64,000 bases of DNA from Amaranthus tricolor (GCF_026212465.1 NC_080060.1:21135506-21199505), one strand, 5' to 3'; positions 12,617 to 25,435 are shown, numbered from the stretch's first letter. Translations and numbers: made by a program. The notes: a model not told the origin generated them from the sequence alone.

Positions 12617-12770
12617 TGTAACAACCCCAAACTAACCAACTGATTAAACAAGATTAATTTAAACTAATGCAGAAGCTTAACACTTTTATCGGGCTATTAC
12701 ATTGATAATATAATCAATTAATCAACTGATTATATTATCTACTAGACATCTATCGGGCTATTACACTTAT
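12617..12770. other. Filler DNA replacing the reverse transcriptase of Tat-B
   Basis: Tat-A has about 1.25 kb of reverse transcriptase between the matching flanks (52890-54145); here there are about 150 bp of unrelated sequence. It starts TGTAACAACCCC on the plus strand, has a palindrome around ATAATATAATCA...TGATTATATTAT, and two direct copies of ATCGGGCTATTACA. It looks like scraps of another LTR end. Confidence 0.6.
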
Positions 12771-14661
12771 ATCGGCGGGTTTTGGCCTTTGTGGCGAAGT
12801 TTGAATGTTTAAAACAGAAGCTTCTTCGAGTTTCCTCTTCTGTCTGCACTCTTGAACCAGCTCACCATTTTTCAGAGTATTGATGAGGCATTCTCGGGTT
12901 GATTTTTGTTCGTTTCTTAATATTCCTACGGAAGCATTATCCCATTCGTATTGTAGGAATAGCTGGTGAGTAGATATGATGGCTTTGATTTTGTAAATCA
13001 ATGGAAGCCCCATAATGGCGTTGTAAGAGAATTTTAAAACTAGTACGGTGAAGTTGACTACAAGATTCTGACCTTTTTTCTTCTCGTCGACTCTCACTAG
13101 AAGGACTATCGTTCCAATGGGAAGTACTCTTCCACCTCTAAACCCAATTAGCGGTCTATCGAAGGGCTGGAGGTGTTTTTCTTCGTACTTCATCTAACGG
13201 AGACAATCCATGGTGATCAAGTCAGTTGTGCTTCCTGTATCTACCAAAACACGACGGGCTTTCATTTGGCCGATTTTTAAAGTAACCACCACCGGGTCAG
13301 TGTGTGGTTGTTGTAGAGATATGCTCAATTTTTCATCAAACTTCATTTCAGGACAAGTGGGATGCTCCTTCGGCGGACCTTTGATCAATGTCTGAATACT
13401 ATCTCTCGCGAATCATAGTATGGGAAATTCTTCAGAAAATCCCCCCACTATCATGTTGATCACACCATTGGTGGTGCTAGAGTGATCCTTTGTCTCGGAT
13501 TTCTTCTCCGGCTCTACTTTTCTGTATTGCCGGTTATTCGAGTTATACCTCATTCCTAATGAACCACGGCAAAGAAAATGGTTCAATTTCCCCTCATCAG
13601 CATACTGGTCAAGGATTCTTTTCAATTCACGGCAATTTGGTAGTGTGTGTCCATGTTCCTTGTGATATTCATACCACAAATCCACGTTTCTTTGGTTTTG
13701 CAGTGTAGGGATTGCTGAAGGAGGGGGCAATTCATTTCTGATGGCGTAGAAGAAGTCTCTTTTATTGCGGTTAAATCTTGAGCCATAACCGTCATCTTTG
13801 AGTTCCCGTGGTGGGTATTTCCTTTCTGCTTTGGATCGGTGGGGACCTCTTCTTGCTGTCTAATTCTGATTTTGGGGTTTCTCCTTTTAAGTCTCAGCCA
13901 TTTTGTCACTCTTTCTTTTCTTGGAGTCAGAATCCAGTTGATGGCAGATATTGAAGGCCGTGACAAAACTTCTAGCTTGCCTCATTGCTTTAGCATAGGT
14001 TTTGACTTGATATTCCAAGAGTTGGAATTTAAATTTGTGAGTTTTCATGCCATTTATTAAGGCTGACACAACAATAAACTCTTCCGAATCGGTTACCCCC
14101 AAGACCTCGTCAAGGAATCGTTGAAGGTAAGCTGACAAGGATTGCCCTTCTTCTTGAGTTATGCTCAACAAGTGAAAATTTGATTTCTCTTGCCTCTTGG
14201 AAGCCATAAAATGGCTGAGAAACTTAACTTCAAGCTCGACAAAGCTATTAATGCTTCCACTAGGAAGCGTAGTATACTAAGTCATGGCTAGGCCTGTCAA
14301 GGTAATGGGAAAGAATTTACACGAGTGTTGGGTCTTTGGAGTGAGATTCATGACTCTCCCCCACTGTGTGGCACTTAGATTCAGGTGCAGCCTTTTTGTG
14401 GTCAGCGAACATAGTTTGAAGATCCTAGATTTTTTGTGCCATGGCAGCCAAATTGGCATTCAATTCTGTGTTGTTGTTTTGTTGGGGCGAATTTTGTTGT
14501 GCTGCGATATTGCGTAACTGCTCAGAAAAGGTTTGTGTGAGATTTTTTGCAAGGATGTCAAGATCCTCCCTTGTTATGGCTTGGTTTTCACGATGACAAG
14601 TGGAAGTATCAGTGCTTAGGGCCATAGACGCTTCCTTGGTGTTGGTTTTTTGGGGTGCCAA
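12771..14661 (-). pseudogene. Gag and aspartic protease of Tat-B
   Basis: The start is the Met of MAPQKTNTKEASM at 14661, shared with Tat-A at 26074. The capsid core (KFFPITLTGLAMT, EKSNFHLLSITQEEGQSLSAYLQRF) follows in other frames. About 400 bp between LTPK and CKFF is missing relative to Tat-A. Downstream are EYHKEHGHTLPNCRELKRILDQY (13413-13730), then protease with VLVDTGSTTDLITMDCLR (13194-13388) keeping the catalytic D-T-G, and a linker ending near 12771. Gag packages the RNA; protease cuts the polyprotein. Stops and frameshifts disrupt it throughout. Confidence 0.8.
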
Positions 14662-14712
14662 TGTAAAGTTCAGGGTTGAATGTAAAGTAATTTAGAGTGT
14701 TAGTACCAATTT

Positions 14713-14730
14713 TCCCCACAGATGGCGCCA
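14713..14730 (-). other. Primer-binding site of Tat-B
   Basis: On the minus strand TGGCGCCATCTGTGGGGA lies 3 bp after the 5' LTR. The TGGCGCC start is the complement of a tRNA 3' CCA end; I do not assign the tRNA from memory. The cognate site in Tat-A (26004-26022) is mutated. Confidence 0.7.
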
Positions 14731-14733
14731 AAC

Positions 14734-15300
14734 TATTTCTTCCAAGAAACTTTCCAATTTATAAAGGGGACTTTAAGTGGGAAGTACCTTCAAATTAAGG
14801 GAAGTGAGATGATCTGACCGCCGCGAGTGGAGTACTTGTAACCACAAAGAAAGACTAAACCAGGGGTTGATGTCCCGGAAAGCCCTCCGATGCTTAAGAT
14901 AGACCTGGAAAGGTAAATGTAAGTGGTAAGTATAAGTATAAGCATGAGATTAGAATTAGGTAACCCAATTTTTGTAGAAGGATGATCTATTTATAAAATT
15001 TTCAATAGGGGAGTAATAAATGCTGGTTGGTTAAATCTGTAGTGCTGCCTTATGGAGAACGTGACCACGGAAGTGACATAGAAGGCAACAGTTATCTGAG
15101 ATAATGGGTGGTTACCTCTGGAAGTGTTTTCAACCAAGGAGAAAGTGGAAAGTTGTTGTGTGATGTCTAAATAGGATGAGCATGTGACTTTGACTGGCAT
15201 TGACTTTAAGGGTTAATATTGACTTGTACTTTTGACCCTTGACCCATTGACCAAGGGCATTTCGGGTATTTTGAGTATATTCAATTTCTGATCCTTAACA
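14734..15300 (-). repeat. 5' LTR of Tat-B
   Basis: 567 bp, starting TGTTAAGGATCAG on the minus strand. It matches the 3' LTR at 1149-1629 and, more distantly, both Tat-A LTRs (565 and 564 bp). A TATAAATAG promoter motif lies on the minus strand at 14987-14995. It is followed outward by ATGCA (15301-15305), the target duplication. Confidence 0.9.
14987..14995 (-). promoter_or_regulatory. Candidate TATA box of the Tat-B 5' LTR
   Basis: TATAAATAG on the minus strand; Tat-A carries a similar CATAAATAG at 25745. A deletion removed it from the Tat-B 3' LTR. Confidence 0.45.
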
Positions 15301-15305
15301 ATGCA

Positions 15306-15696
15306 CAATCAGAAATATTATTGATTGAATTACTGCATTGACAAACGTGCAAAAAGCAAATCACTATAACAAATTTAACTTTTTATGACGTTGGATTTAG
15401 TAGCATTAAAAAACAGCTACTAATTTATATTTTTAGTGTAATAATTTGGTTTTTGTTTCAAGTTCCACTATAATAATGTCATTTAATGACACTTTATTAA
15501 GTCTTTAGTGACAATAATTACGAGAAATCCAACATAGAACTCCAAGCAATCTAACAAGCACACGCGTTAGAAGATCTTATGTTGCAAAAAACTTTAATAT
15601 AATTTGTTATTAAGTTGCTAAAAAGTCTAATAAATTTCACTAAATCCAGTATATATACTATTAGAAAATTAAAATTATGACATTTAAATTAAATGT
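15306..15696. other. AT-rich intergenic DNA
   Basis: No gene or repeat edge seen; it leads into the TA microsatellite. Confidence 0.5.
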
Positions 15697-15944
<248 letters not shown>

Positions 15945-15952
15945 GGTCACGT

Positions 15953-16010
15953 TCAGGTGCAAACCTTTGTTATATGCGAACCATGCGAACAACCCTTGAG
16001 GAGCGTTGAA
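15953..16010. repeat. Possible terminus of the FAR1-type MULE
   Basis: A GC-richer stretch directly after the microsatellite contains TGCGAACCATGCGAACAA, a direct repeat of TGCGAAC of the kind seen at some plant MULE ends. No matching inverted copy was found downstream before 21240, so the opposite end is lost or unrecognised. Confidence 0.35.
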
Positions 16011-16516
16011 TTTCAGTTAACGGCTAGGATTGACGCGGTCATTAATGGCATAATTGTAACGTCGTGACTTTGTGATTGTTTGGGTATTTTACTCTACTTT
16101 CACTTCTCTCTCTTCCGTAATGTTTTCTCTCTTTTCTTGAAATTTTCTCTCCGTGAACTGTCATTTCTCACCATTGCATAAAACTCTGAAAGCTTGACTA
16201 CAAATCAACAAAAAGGCAAGAACCAATTCTTAAATTCGTCGTTTTCTTTAATCAATTGATAATAACGAATTTAATTTTTATTCAACAGGAATTTCAGTAA
16301 ACAAATTCTAAGATAGAAGTTGAAGAAGACAAGTTGTCGTCTACAAATAATGGGAAATCTTTTAATCCTATTACTCTTATTTCTTGCATTTTTTAAAAGT
16401 TTAAACCTTTTTCATTTTTTCAAGTGTTTTTCAATTTTTTAGTTACAATGATTTTTACTTTATTAGTATTTTTTAAAAATATACGAGTTTTTTTTTTTTT
16501 TTTTGAAAAAATAGTG

Positions 16517-18725
16517 TAATTTTCTTTTTCAGGTTCAGTTAGAAGAAGTTGATGAATTAGTTGTAAATAATGCTAGTTTATCTACACCTAAGCCAATATC
16601 TGAGTTATGTTTAGCCCTTTATGGGGTACCCGAAACAGTAATCCCTCATTGTGACGCTAACTTCCTGAAATAAATATGATGTTTGATACATTAGATGATG
16701 GTTTATGCTTTTATAAGAATTATGCAACTACTTGTGGCTTTGAAGTTCGTTTTGGGGAGAAAAAGTCTAATGGTGTTATTATGATTAAGTATTGTGTTTG
16801 TAATAGACAAGGGTAAAGAATTGTGAAATCTAATACTACGAGAAAATGTTTACACTATCGTGTGAATTGTCCTGCTATAATTGGTTCTCGTTACACTAAA
16901 GACGAAAAATATGTTGTTTTTAAGTTTGTAGAAGGTCATAACCATGGTTTTGCATCTACTACTTCTAGATTGCATATGAAAGGTTTCATCTGACATGAAC
17001 ATTGGAGAAAAAAGGTTTATTTTTAATAAATTAAAGTTGAATCAAGGTCCCACTAGTTCATTTAGAATGTGGAAATAGAAAGTAGGTAGCTACATGAGCA
17101 TTGGTTCATCCCTAGATGATTTTAAGAATTTTTACAGGGATTTAAAACGGTATATTGATGATGTTGATGGTCAAATGTTTGTTGAAATATTTCTTAGGAA
17201 AAAAGAAAATTACCCTGGCTTTTTCTTTGATTTTGATGTTGATGATTTCAAATCACTATGCTTGGCACTATGGGCTGATGGTACATGTAGAAGAAATTAT
17301 GCTGTTTTTGGTGACTCTATATCTATAGATGCTACATATAGCATTAATAAGTATAATTTAGTATTTGTGCCATTTACGGGTGTACATAATCATAAGCGGT
17401 GTGTTACATTTGCCATTGGTATAATCAGCAAGGAGGATGTTGCGTCATATACGTGGCTTTTTCAGACTTTTTTGAATGCTATGTGGGGGAATCAACCGCA
17501 TTCTATCATTACTGATCAAGACCCTGCTGTTAAGATTGCTTTGCTGACTGTTTAGCCAAAGTCTGTTCATAAATTTTGTGTATGGCACATAATGAAAAAG
17601 TTGAAAGATAAAGTGTCTGTTGAATTGCGTAGTGATGAAAACTTTCTTAAATGGATTAATTTTTTGGTGTACAATAGGGATAATGAGCCACATGAATTTG
17701 AATCTGAGTGGTCAAAATTGCTATTTGATTATAAGGACCATAAGTTGGATGAAAATGTCTGGTTGTCAACTATGTATAATATCAAGGAAATATGGGTGGT
17801 TTGTTTAGGACTACATCAAGGTTAGAAAAGTGAGAATAGCCTTTTTGTGAAAATAAATTTCTCACTTTAGTCGAGCTTCAAATGCGATTTCAAAGTGCAA
17901 TGGATGCCCAACGACATAAATTGGAAATACTTGAAACTAAGGATAGATTATTTACTCCACCACTTAAGACACAAATAATGTTGGAAAAACATGCCGCTTC
18001 TATATATACTCTTGCCGCTTTTTATGATTTTCAAGTTGAAATTTGTGCTGCTTGTTTTGAATGTGGGTTGGATGAACATCATTTTGATAATGGTAAAGAT
18101 TTTTTTCAGTGATTTATTTGGGTAACAAAAGGGTTTTTAATGTCGTCTTTGATCCAACAAAACTTAAGGTTGATTGCTCATGTAAGATGTTAGACGTGTT
18201 GGAATTTTATGTAAGCATTCTCTTTGAGTTTTAAATGCTAAGGGTGTTAATAAATTGTCTGAGCAACACGTTTTGAGTAGGTGGACTAAGCTTGCTTTAA
18301 AAACTCCTATATACGATGTTAATGGAGTACTATTAATTAATTCTATTATTGATGATCCAAAAAAAAGGATATTAGGGGATGTTTGGAACGAAGTTCATCA
18401 TTGTGTTGGTTTGGTAGAGAGTAGTATAGATGATCTTCAAGATTTATTGGAGAAATTAAAAGTCTATTCAAGTGAACTTTTAGAAAAGAAAAACAATTTA
18501 GTGGAACAAATAAAAGATCAAGATTTTGAGGATTTTGTTGGTTGTAAAGCATCCGAAATTATTAGTATCCAAAATCCAAAAGTATCTTCAAATAAGGGCA
18601 CCAGAAAGGAAAGGGATACTAATGAGAAAGAGGCTCATAGGTCTATAATTCTAAAGCGTTGTAAAACATGTGGAAAGTTCGTCAGTCATAATAGTCATAC
18701 ATGCCCAGACAAGAACAAAAAGTAA
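16517..18725 (+). pseudogene. FAR1/FHY3-type Mutator-like transposase relic
   Basis: Blocks in order: FAR1 DNA-binding region with FYKNYATTCGFEVRFGEKKS (about 16705-16765) and CLHYRVNCPAIIG (about 16850); the MULE catalytic region (17094-17555) with LWADGTCRRNYAVFGDSISI, the first Asp in SIDATY, VPFTGVHNHKRCVTFAIG, and the second Asp in TDQDPAVK; then WHIMKKLKDKV (17592 on), and a C-terminal part with CKTCGKFVSHNSHTCP (about 18655-18710), a small zinc-knuckle-like motif. The MULE transposase cuts the element at its inverted repeats; domesticated relatives are the FHY3/FAR1 transcription factors. At least four stops or frameshifts (near 16670, 16817, 17553, 17823) inactivate it. A MULE relic is far likelier than a host FAR1-related gene. 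Confidence 0.8.
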
Positions 18726-21240
18726 GTGCTTCTTGTGTTTTTAAACTTGTTTCTTGTCAAAGTTGATTATTTTTTTATTTGTATTATTCAACTCTTTTTT
18801 TATTAAATGATATAAGTAACAAAAGGACTACAAGATCAAGCAAATGATGATTTTCAGGGTATTTCATCATCTTTTTGGTAGGGTTTTTCATTTATTAATT
18901 ATAATTATTTTGATAACCTCAATATTTTTTGTATTTTATTAAAATTTGTTCTTTTAAACTTTGATTAGGTACACTTAATCAACATTTTGTGTTGCTGTTG
19001 AAGAAGAAGATGTTAGTGAAGATCAAAATTGATTGGGCTGTAATTTTTGTGCTTGTTGTTATAATTGTTGTTTTTATAATTGGAGCTAACATTGGTTAGT
19101 AATGTAATTGGATCTAACTTTGGTATTACTACTACAAATATGTTTCTTTCTACTAAAAACATATAATTATGAATACTCATAGATGTTACTATGGCTATGA
19201 ACATTCTGAAAATGTAATTGAACATCAGGATTTTTTTTTTCATTATGAATATTGTGAAAAATTTATGTAATCTTATGAATGATGAATGAAGTGTAAGTAA
19301 ACACTACTACTATTAAATCTCTAAGAATCATATATAAGATGCATAAATGATACTTTTTTCAACTTAAATGTTGCTAAAACTTCGTAAAACATTTACTTGT
19401 TTAGCATACACTGTTTTATAACTACATCATTTCAAAGTATCATCCCAAAAATTAACTAAGTCATTCAAACACATCTTTTAAAACTACATCATAACGGAAG
19501 TATAACCCAAGCGTATTTAATCTAACATAAATTGAATGAAACACTAAGTATAATACATAAGATGCATAAATGATACTTTTTGCAACTTATATGTTGCTAA
19601 ACTTCATAAAACAATTACTTGTGTACTATATTTTTTTCAAACTACATCATTTATAAGTATCATCCCAAATGTAACTAAGTCATTTGAAAAAACATCTTTG
19701 GAAACTACATGATAACAAAAGTATTAACCAAATGAGTATTTCAAACACAACATTTCAAATTCGTTGATTCATCAAATCATCAATTCATCTTCTTTTTCCC
19801 TTTGTCAATATTCGCTTTCATCTTCGCTTGCCCAACATTAATATTCTCCATTTCTTATGACCCTAAATCAAATAATGGAAACTCAATTTTCGAAGCTCTT
19901 GTCCTAACATCCATGAGTTTCTCAACTACATTATGAATTTCCTTCCAAACATTAGGGTTAGAGAGCCATTGTCAAATAGTTGGCGATAGAGAGTCTTTTC
20001 GCTTTTTCTGTCCCGTTGAGGTTGGGGTTTAACTAGCCCTTGATTTCAATCTCTTGAAGTTGTTCATATGAGATTGAGTAATAATATCCATATTCCTCTT
20101 CATTTTCGTTAATTCCTTAATAATATCTTGATAAAAAGTAACATTAAACAGTCAAAAAGAAGAAACAATAAATTCTTGATCAGCAACATAAAACTGTTAA
20201 AAGGTAAAATTAAACGGTTTGACATAAACAAATGAACTTAAAACTGTTTGCAACGATGAACTTAAATCAGTAAAAATGAAACTGTTAGAAAAGTAACAAT
20301 AATTATAAGACAGAACATTAAACTTTAATAACAAGTAACATGAAACTCTTAGAACGAAACATTAAAAGTCTTAAAACGTGACAGTACTAGTAAATTAAAA
20401 GTAAACTTATATCTTTTGATTCATTATGAATCTCCTCATTGCTAAGGATCTTTTACCCTTGGGGCAAAGGGATAGACAAATAATCTTGTTGTAGTACATT
20501 AAGTTGTTGAAATTGAATAATGTTCCTCTCCTTCTTCTTTGAAGTGATTGGGAATGTAGTTGAATCAAACTCCCCAAGGCCCATAGATCTTGCTTTCAAT
20601 TCAGATTTAGCTCTCTCTTTCAACAGATCATAGGTCCAGTGTTGTACTAAAGGTAATTCTTGTGAGGACCAAACTCCCCTCATACTAAACCTATGATAAA
20701 ATGTTAATTCCAAAATAGAAACGCAAACAGGAATGTATTTCATTCCTTATTATGTGTCCTTTTCACATTTTCCCTAAGCGTTTTTAACACCAACCACACC
20801 AATCCAAAGATCCTATTGCATCAACATCCTTCAAAGGCTTAACTAAGCTCCAATCTACTTACTTGTAAGGAGTGTGGGCCAAATACGTAACCATGACATA
20901 CATAACAAAAACCGTTTAAAATTAGGTCCCCATCTGTTAAATTAGTCAAAATCTTATCAAACAATTTTTGGGAAGACATATTTTTGTCTTAAAAATGATC
21001 ACTTATAACGTTAAAGTAACCACTTATAATTTTAGTATAATCATTTTTATAGTCTTAGAGTGATTACTCATAACCTTAAAACGATTACTTATGATCTTAA
21101 AGTAATCAATTGAAGAAATGAGCTATTATATGAACTCGTCTCATGATGAGACGGTCTCATACAAGACAAATTGTTATCAATATTACCATCTTTTAATGAG
21201 AAAGAAAGGGAAGATACTTGTTGGACCTAATAAGTAACTA
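18726..21240. other. AT-rich region downstream of the MULE relic
   Basis: It holds the 221-bp direct repeat (19337-19733), an unrecognised 96-codon minus-strand frame (20453-20743) with a methionine start and no motif I know, and a minus-strand block around 19790-20040 that looks like decayed coding sequence (several stops). Near 21138-21170 is GATGAGACGGTCTCATAC, a palindromic motif common in small plant repeats. No MULE terminus is evident. Confidence 0.4.
19337..19733. repeat. Two-copy direct repeat, period about 221 bp
   Basis: AAGATGCATAAATGATACTT starts both copies (19337 and 19558). They share TGTTGCTAAA, AACTACATCATT and AGTATCATCCCAAA in the same order, with many substitutions. The origin is unknown; it may be a subterminal repeat of the MULE. 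Confidence 0.7.
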
Positions 21241-22430
21241 ATGAATACATTGATTCATTGGCACCACAATAGTCCAGAGGGTGGGCATTCTGGAAGGAAA
21301 TTAACCTTGAGGAGATTGAAACAAATTTTTTATTTAAAAGCCATGACTAATACAATTAGTCAATTTGTGAGGAATTGCATTACTTTTCAAGAAGCCAAAA
21401 ATGAAACTATAGCCAATCTTGGTTTATTACAGCCTCTGCAAATTCCAGAAGAAGTATTGTGTAGACAATTACATAGATTTTATCTCTGGCTTGCCCAAGT
21501 CTTGTGGTAAAGAGGAGATTTGAGGTTGTTGATAGGTTCAGTAAAGAGGCTCATTTTTTTGTTACTTGCACATTCCTATACTGCTCTGCACAACTCTATT
21601 TGTGTAATGTCTTTAAACTTCATGGTTGAACAAGAAGCTTGTTAGTGACAAAGATGTTGTTTTTGTGAGCCAATTTTGGTGAAGATTGTTTTCATTACAT
21701 GGAACATAATTTTGCCTTTCTTCAGCATATCACCCTCAATCTGATGGTCAAACAGTTGTAGTCGACGGGTGCTTAGAGATGTACCTCAGGTGTATATGTG
21801 GAAAACAACCTAAAGAATAGGTTATATGGTTACCATTAGCAAAGTAGTGGTACAATACTCATTTTCACACATCAACAAACAAAAAACACCCTATGAGATA
21901 GTGTATGTATAATCAACCTCTGCCATTACATTGGCCTTATTTATCCGGAGAGTATAGCAACACGGCTATAGACAGAATTATGTGTAGTAGAGAAGACATG
22001 ATCAATCATCTTAAATTACAATATCTAGATTAGATCAAGCAAGATTGAAAGTGCAAACTGATAAGCACAAAAGTGACAGAGAGTTTCATTTGGGAGATTT
22101 GGTGTGGCTTAAATTACAGCCATATAAGCAACATATTGTGGCAATTAGAGGAAATCATAGCTTTGAAAAAAAAATGATCCAAAATCCATATGTAATTTGT
22201 GTCTCACAAATTAAACCATTTCATAGAGTATTATTTCCTACTTGGATGAATAATAAGAAGCCAATACTAATTCCAAAAGTGATCTTGGATAGACGCTTTG
22301 TCAAATTTCAGAACAAAAGCTAGGTTCAATACTTGGTTCAATAGAAAGATTGTCCAGTTTGGGAACCTACCAGGGAGGAGGTTCTAGATTCTTTTCAACC
22401 AAGGTTTTCTCAGTTTTTTACATGAACTTG
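21241..22430 (+). pseudogene. Integrase and chromodomain relic of a chromovirus (Ty3/Gypsy)
   Basis: The first block has the integrase zinc finger: HHNSPEGGHSGRKLTLRRLK, then C-x2-F instead of C-x2-C (the second Cys is lost). Frameshifted pieces of the core follow, including AYHPQSDGQT (about 21725-21755) and then KVQTDKHKSDREFHLGDLVW (22050-22110). Near 22200 are SQIKPFHRVL and, at the end, PKVILDRRFVKFQNK followed across a stop by YLVQ..DCPVWEPT (about 22265-22375), a chromodomain. The chromodomain targets integration to modified histones. There are no LTRs, gag or reverse transcriptase next to it. It is distinct from the Tekay-like element, whose C-terminal domain differs. Confidence 0.75.
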
Positions 22431-22580
22431 TGGGCAAATTCTTTAAAGTGAGAAAAACTATTATGAAAGAGTCAATATAAAGAAATTGAGGGGTTTTTTT
22501 AAAAAAGGAAAATCAACATTACAACTCTTATATTTTAGTGTGACAAGATGTATTCATAAAACTGTTTTCACAGTCGTGTA

Positions 22581-24052
22581 TGATAAACTTTAAAACAAAC
22601 AATATTTATAATAACCTACGCACTACACAAGTATAGCGGGGTAGGGGATTGGGGGATTGAACCACAAGCACAAAGGATAATAATAAACTATATGTCTCAA
22701 TATAACAAGGTTTTGTGGGTGGAAGAGAATCTAAAACTAGTGATAAAAATAACAAGCAAGATTAAACAACGATGTAAATTAAAGGAACGAAAACGGGGTA
22801 AAGATTATATTCACCCTAGGAAGGTGATTTTAAATGAAGATATATTAGGTTAGAGAAAATCGAACAATAACTAATGTAGATACCCAAGACTACAAGAGGA
22901 AGTTTATGATTCCACAAATCATAATGAATGACCTATGATTGCCCTATGTCTCCAAAAGAGTGGCAGGACAAGATTCGTGTCGAGACCGAATATTGTTATC
23001 TTTTCTCTAATCCTAAACAATGAAGAACATACCCTTTCCTAAGGTTTCACTAATCAAATTCCCAAATAAAACTACTCACACATGATTGAAGTATAAAAAA
23101 TAATGATAATGAATAAAATAACAACCATAAACATAATAAGCATTAAATGAAACCAAAAAGTGTAAGAGATGATATAGTAACTATTTAGATGCGTAATAAA
23201 TATGAAGCAATACAAAAAATACAATAAATGGACTCAAAAGTAATAAGGAGATCGATACTCACAAACCAATGTTGATGCTACAATAAGGAGGTAGTGAAGA
23301 TTCATGAACCAAGACTTGGAATACAAAAGATTGAAAGCATAAAACTATAAAACTAGGGTTTGGTGAACTAAGGAAATCTTAAGGTTATACAAAACTACAT
23401 TCGAATGTATTAGGGCTAATAGATGATAAGGGTTTCTACTGAAATTAGCGTATATATATACCCTTTGAACAAAGAGATTATGAAATCCCAAAATTAGACT
23501 TTGAGTTTTAATTGAGTAGAAACAAATATCCAGCAGAATCAGCCTCATTCAGCCGAAAGGATAGGTGATTCTGTCGAATATCAAAAAGACATGAAGTTGA
23601 AAAGTTTCTTTAGTAATCGTTTGACCGAATCCAAGAACTCATTCTTTCCAATCCCTCACATTCGGTCGAATCTCGCTTCATTCCCCCAAAACAGAAGATT
23701 TGTGAAAACCTTAACAATAGGTCCATTCAGCCGAATGGATGGACCATTTAGTTGAATCCACTCTAGTCGGTCGAATCTCTGTGAATTTTCCTATTCCAAC
23801 AGCATTTGAAATTTATCCTTAGTATGCAGAAGCTATATTCAACGAATGGGTGCTGCATTCAGTCGAATTAGTGTTATTCCTCTTGCTCTTGAGTCTTTTG
23901 AGGTATAAAGGGGTTCTAATAATGCAAGGTCTTTAGGGAAAGTTTCGATATGCGTGCCAAAGCTTCAAACACACTAAAATTGACCTTAGTGCCTTTGAAA
24001 AATACTTGGCACAATAAAAAGGTTATAATCGTGCTCATAAATGAGCACATCA
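22581..24052 (-). repeat. Solo LTR of a tRNA-Asp-primed-type element
   Basis: On the minus strand it begins TGATGTGCTCATTTATGAGC and ends GTTTATCA, like the LTR at 2259-3698. TGTA flanks both sides (22577-22580 and 24053-24056; TGTAT if one end base is shared), fitting a target duplication around a lone LTR left by recombination. It carries a cluster of TTCG..CGAA near-palindromes at 23530-23880. No interior or second LTR is present. Confidence 0.8.
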
Positions 24053-24056
24053 TGTA

Positions 24057-25430
24057 TATAAGCATTTTTCTATTCATTGAAAAATACTTATAAAATTTCT
24101 AATTTCTTTTTCCTTCTATGTTCTTTTCCCAAGTTCTTTCTCTTTGTCTCAACCCTTTCCAGTAACCAATTTATCTTCTCTGTGTTAAAAATTCTTCATT
24201 CTTGAGAGCGAATGGAGCTTGCCTCTAAAAAGGATTTGAGGGGGAAAAAGGAGTAATAAGGGACGAGGGAGAGAGAGTGAACTAATGTGAGATGTCTTTT
24301 TTTAAATAAGTTACCAAGTGGAGAATAGCCAAATTGAGACTTAGACTTACGGAATTCAAATAATTTTTTAATAATAAAATAGGTTATCAAATCCGTAAAT
24401 CAGGGTGTGATTAATATGAATCCAGATCCGATCAGGATCCGAAGGATTTAAAAAATAAGATCTCAGCTCGTCAAAACGGATTCGAGTCCAAGATTTGGGG
24501 CCAGTCCAAGATCTTGTCATCTCTACTTAAGGTTTTTAGATAAGAGGAATAGTGTACAAATAAATGTTGTAATTATCAAGAAAAAAACCATAGTATTTTT
24601 CACCAAATTGATTACTAACATAGGATGTCCATACATTACTGTGGATTATATCAAATGGCTTAATAGTAGAGGACAATAAGAAGTATAGAAAGGAAGTTTC
24701 ATTTGCTTTTCCTAACGAGAAAACTGACAAACATATTTGGAGTTCTATTAAACTAGAAAGAATTACATTAACGTAAAGATTATAAATGATATCATCCTAA
24801 GGTTATTAGGATCGGGATTCTACCTAGGATCGTAGAGAGGGTAAGATCGAAATCGGTAGAATCCGATTGTAGGATCGTGTGATCCTATATATATACATCA
24901 ATGTGCTTTGAATTACTGATTATCATTTATATTTGTTCTCTTTTTAATTTTTAAGGTGTAAGTAAAAAACTTATTTGATTTCATCTATTAAGTTTTGAAC
25001 AAAAAATACTTTTAATAATCATTTTTAAACTGCAAATTAAGAAAAACATGAATTTTATAAAGGTATTAATATAATTATTTTAGTTATATATTTATACATA
25101 AGTGAAATCTGTATCATATGAAAATATTTTACGATTGAAACTATCCATGCAGCATCGGATCGTAAAATTGTAGGATCGGAGAATCGTGTTATGATCCTAT
25201 CACCTAAATTTTTGAGCCAAGTAGGATCGCACGATTTTACCAGTTTAAGATCCTACCTACGATCCGGATCGGTAGCCCACTTTTGGATTGTAACAATCAG
25301 GATTCAGATAACTGTGCATCATCTAGATTACGTATCAAGAGTACTAAAGACTAGAAGAAAGAGTACAGTAATTAAAAGGTAAAGAAGAAAAATTGCCTCC
25401 GATTTTTGATGCTAATGGATAAAAATCACC
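24057..25430. other. Intergenic DNA with a GATC-rich block
   Basis: No gene is recognised. The only notable structure is the GATC-rich block at 24780-25290. It ends at CTTGC (25431-25435), the duplication flanking Tat-A. Confidence 0.5.
24780..25290. repeat. GATC-rich imperfect inverted repeat region
   Basis: About a dozen GATC sites, mostly as GGATCG or its complement CGATCC, cluster at the two ends (24800-24895 and 25155-25275) around an AT-rich core. The ends are roughly reverse complements (ACCTAGGATCGTAG and CTACCTACGATCC). It resembles a small non-autonomous DNA transposon with subterminal repeats; I could not define exact ends or a duplication. Confidence 0.4.
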
Positions 25431-25435
25431 CTTGC

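Noticed and set aside
16517..18725. FAR1-related host transcription factor gene
   Set aside because: Several stops and frameshifts, and a surrounding of repeats; a MULE relic fits better.
20453..20743. 96-codon minus-strand frame as a gene
   Set aside because: No recognised domain, no supporting neighbours; it may be decayed MULE sequence.
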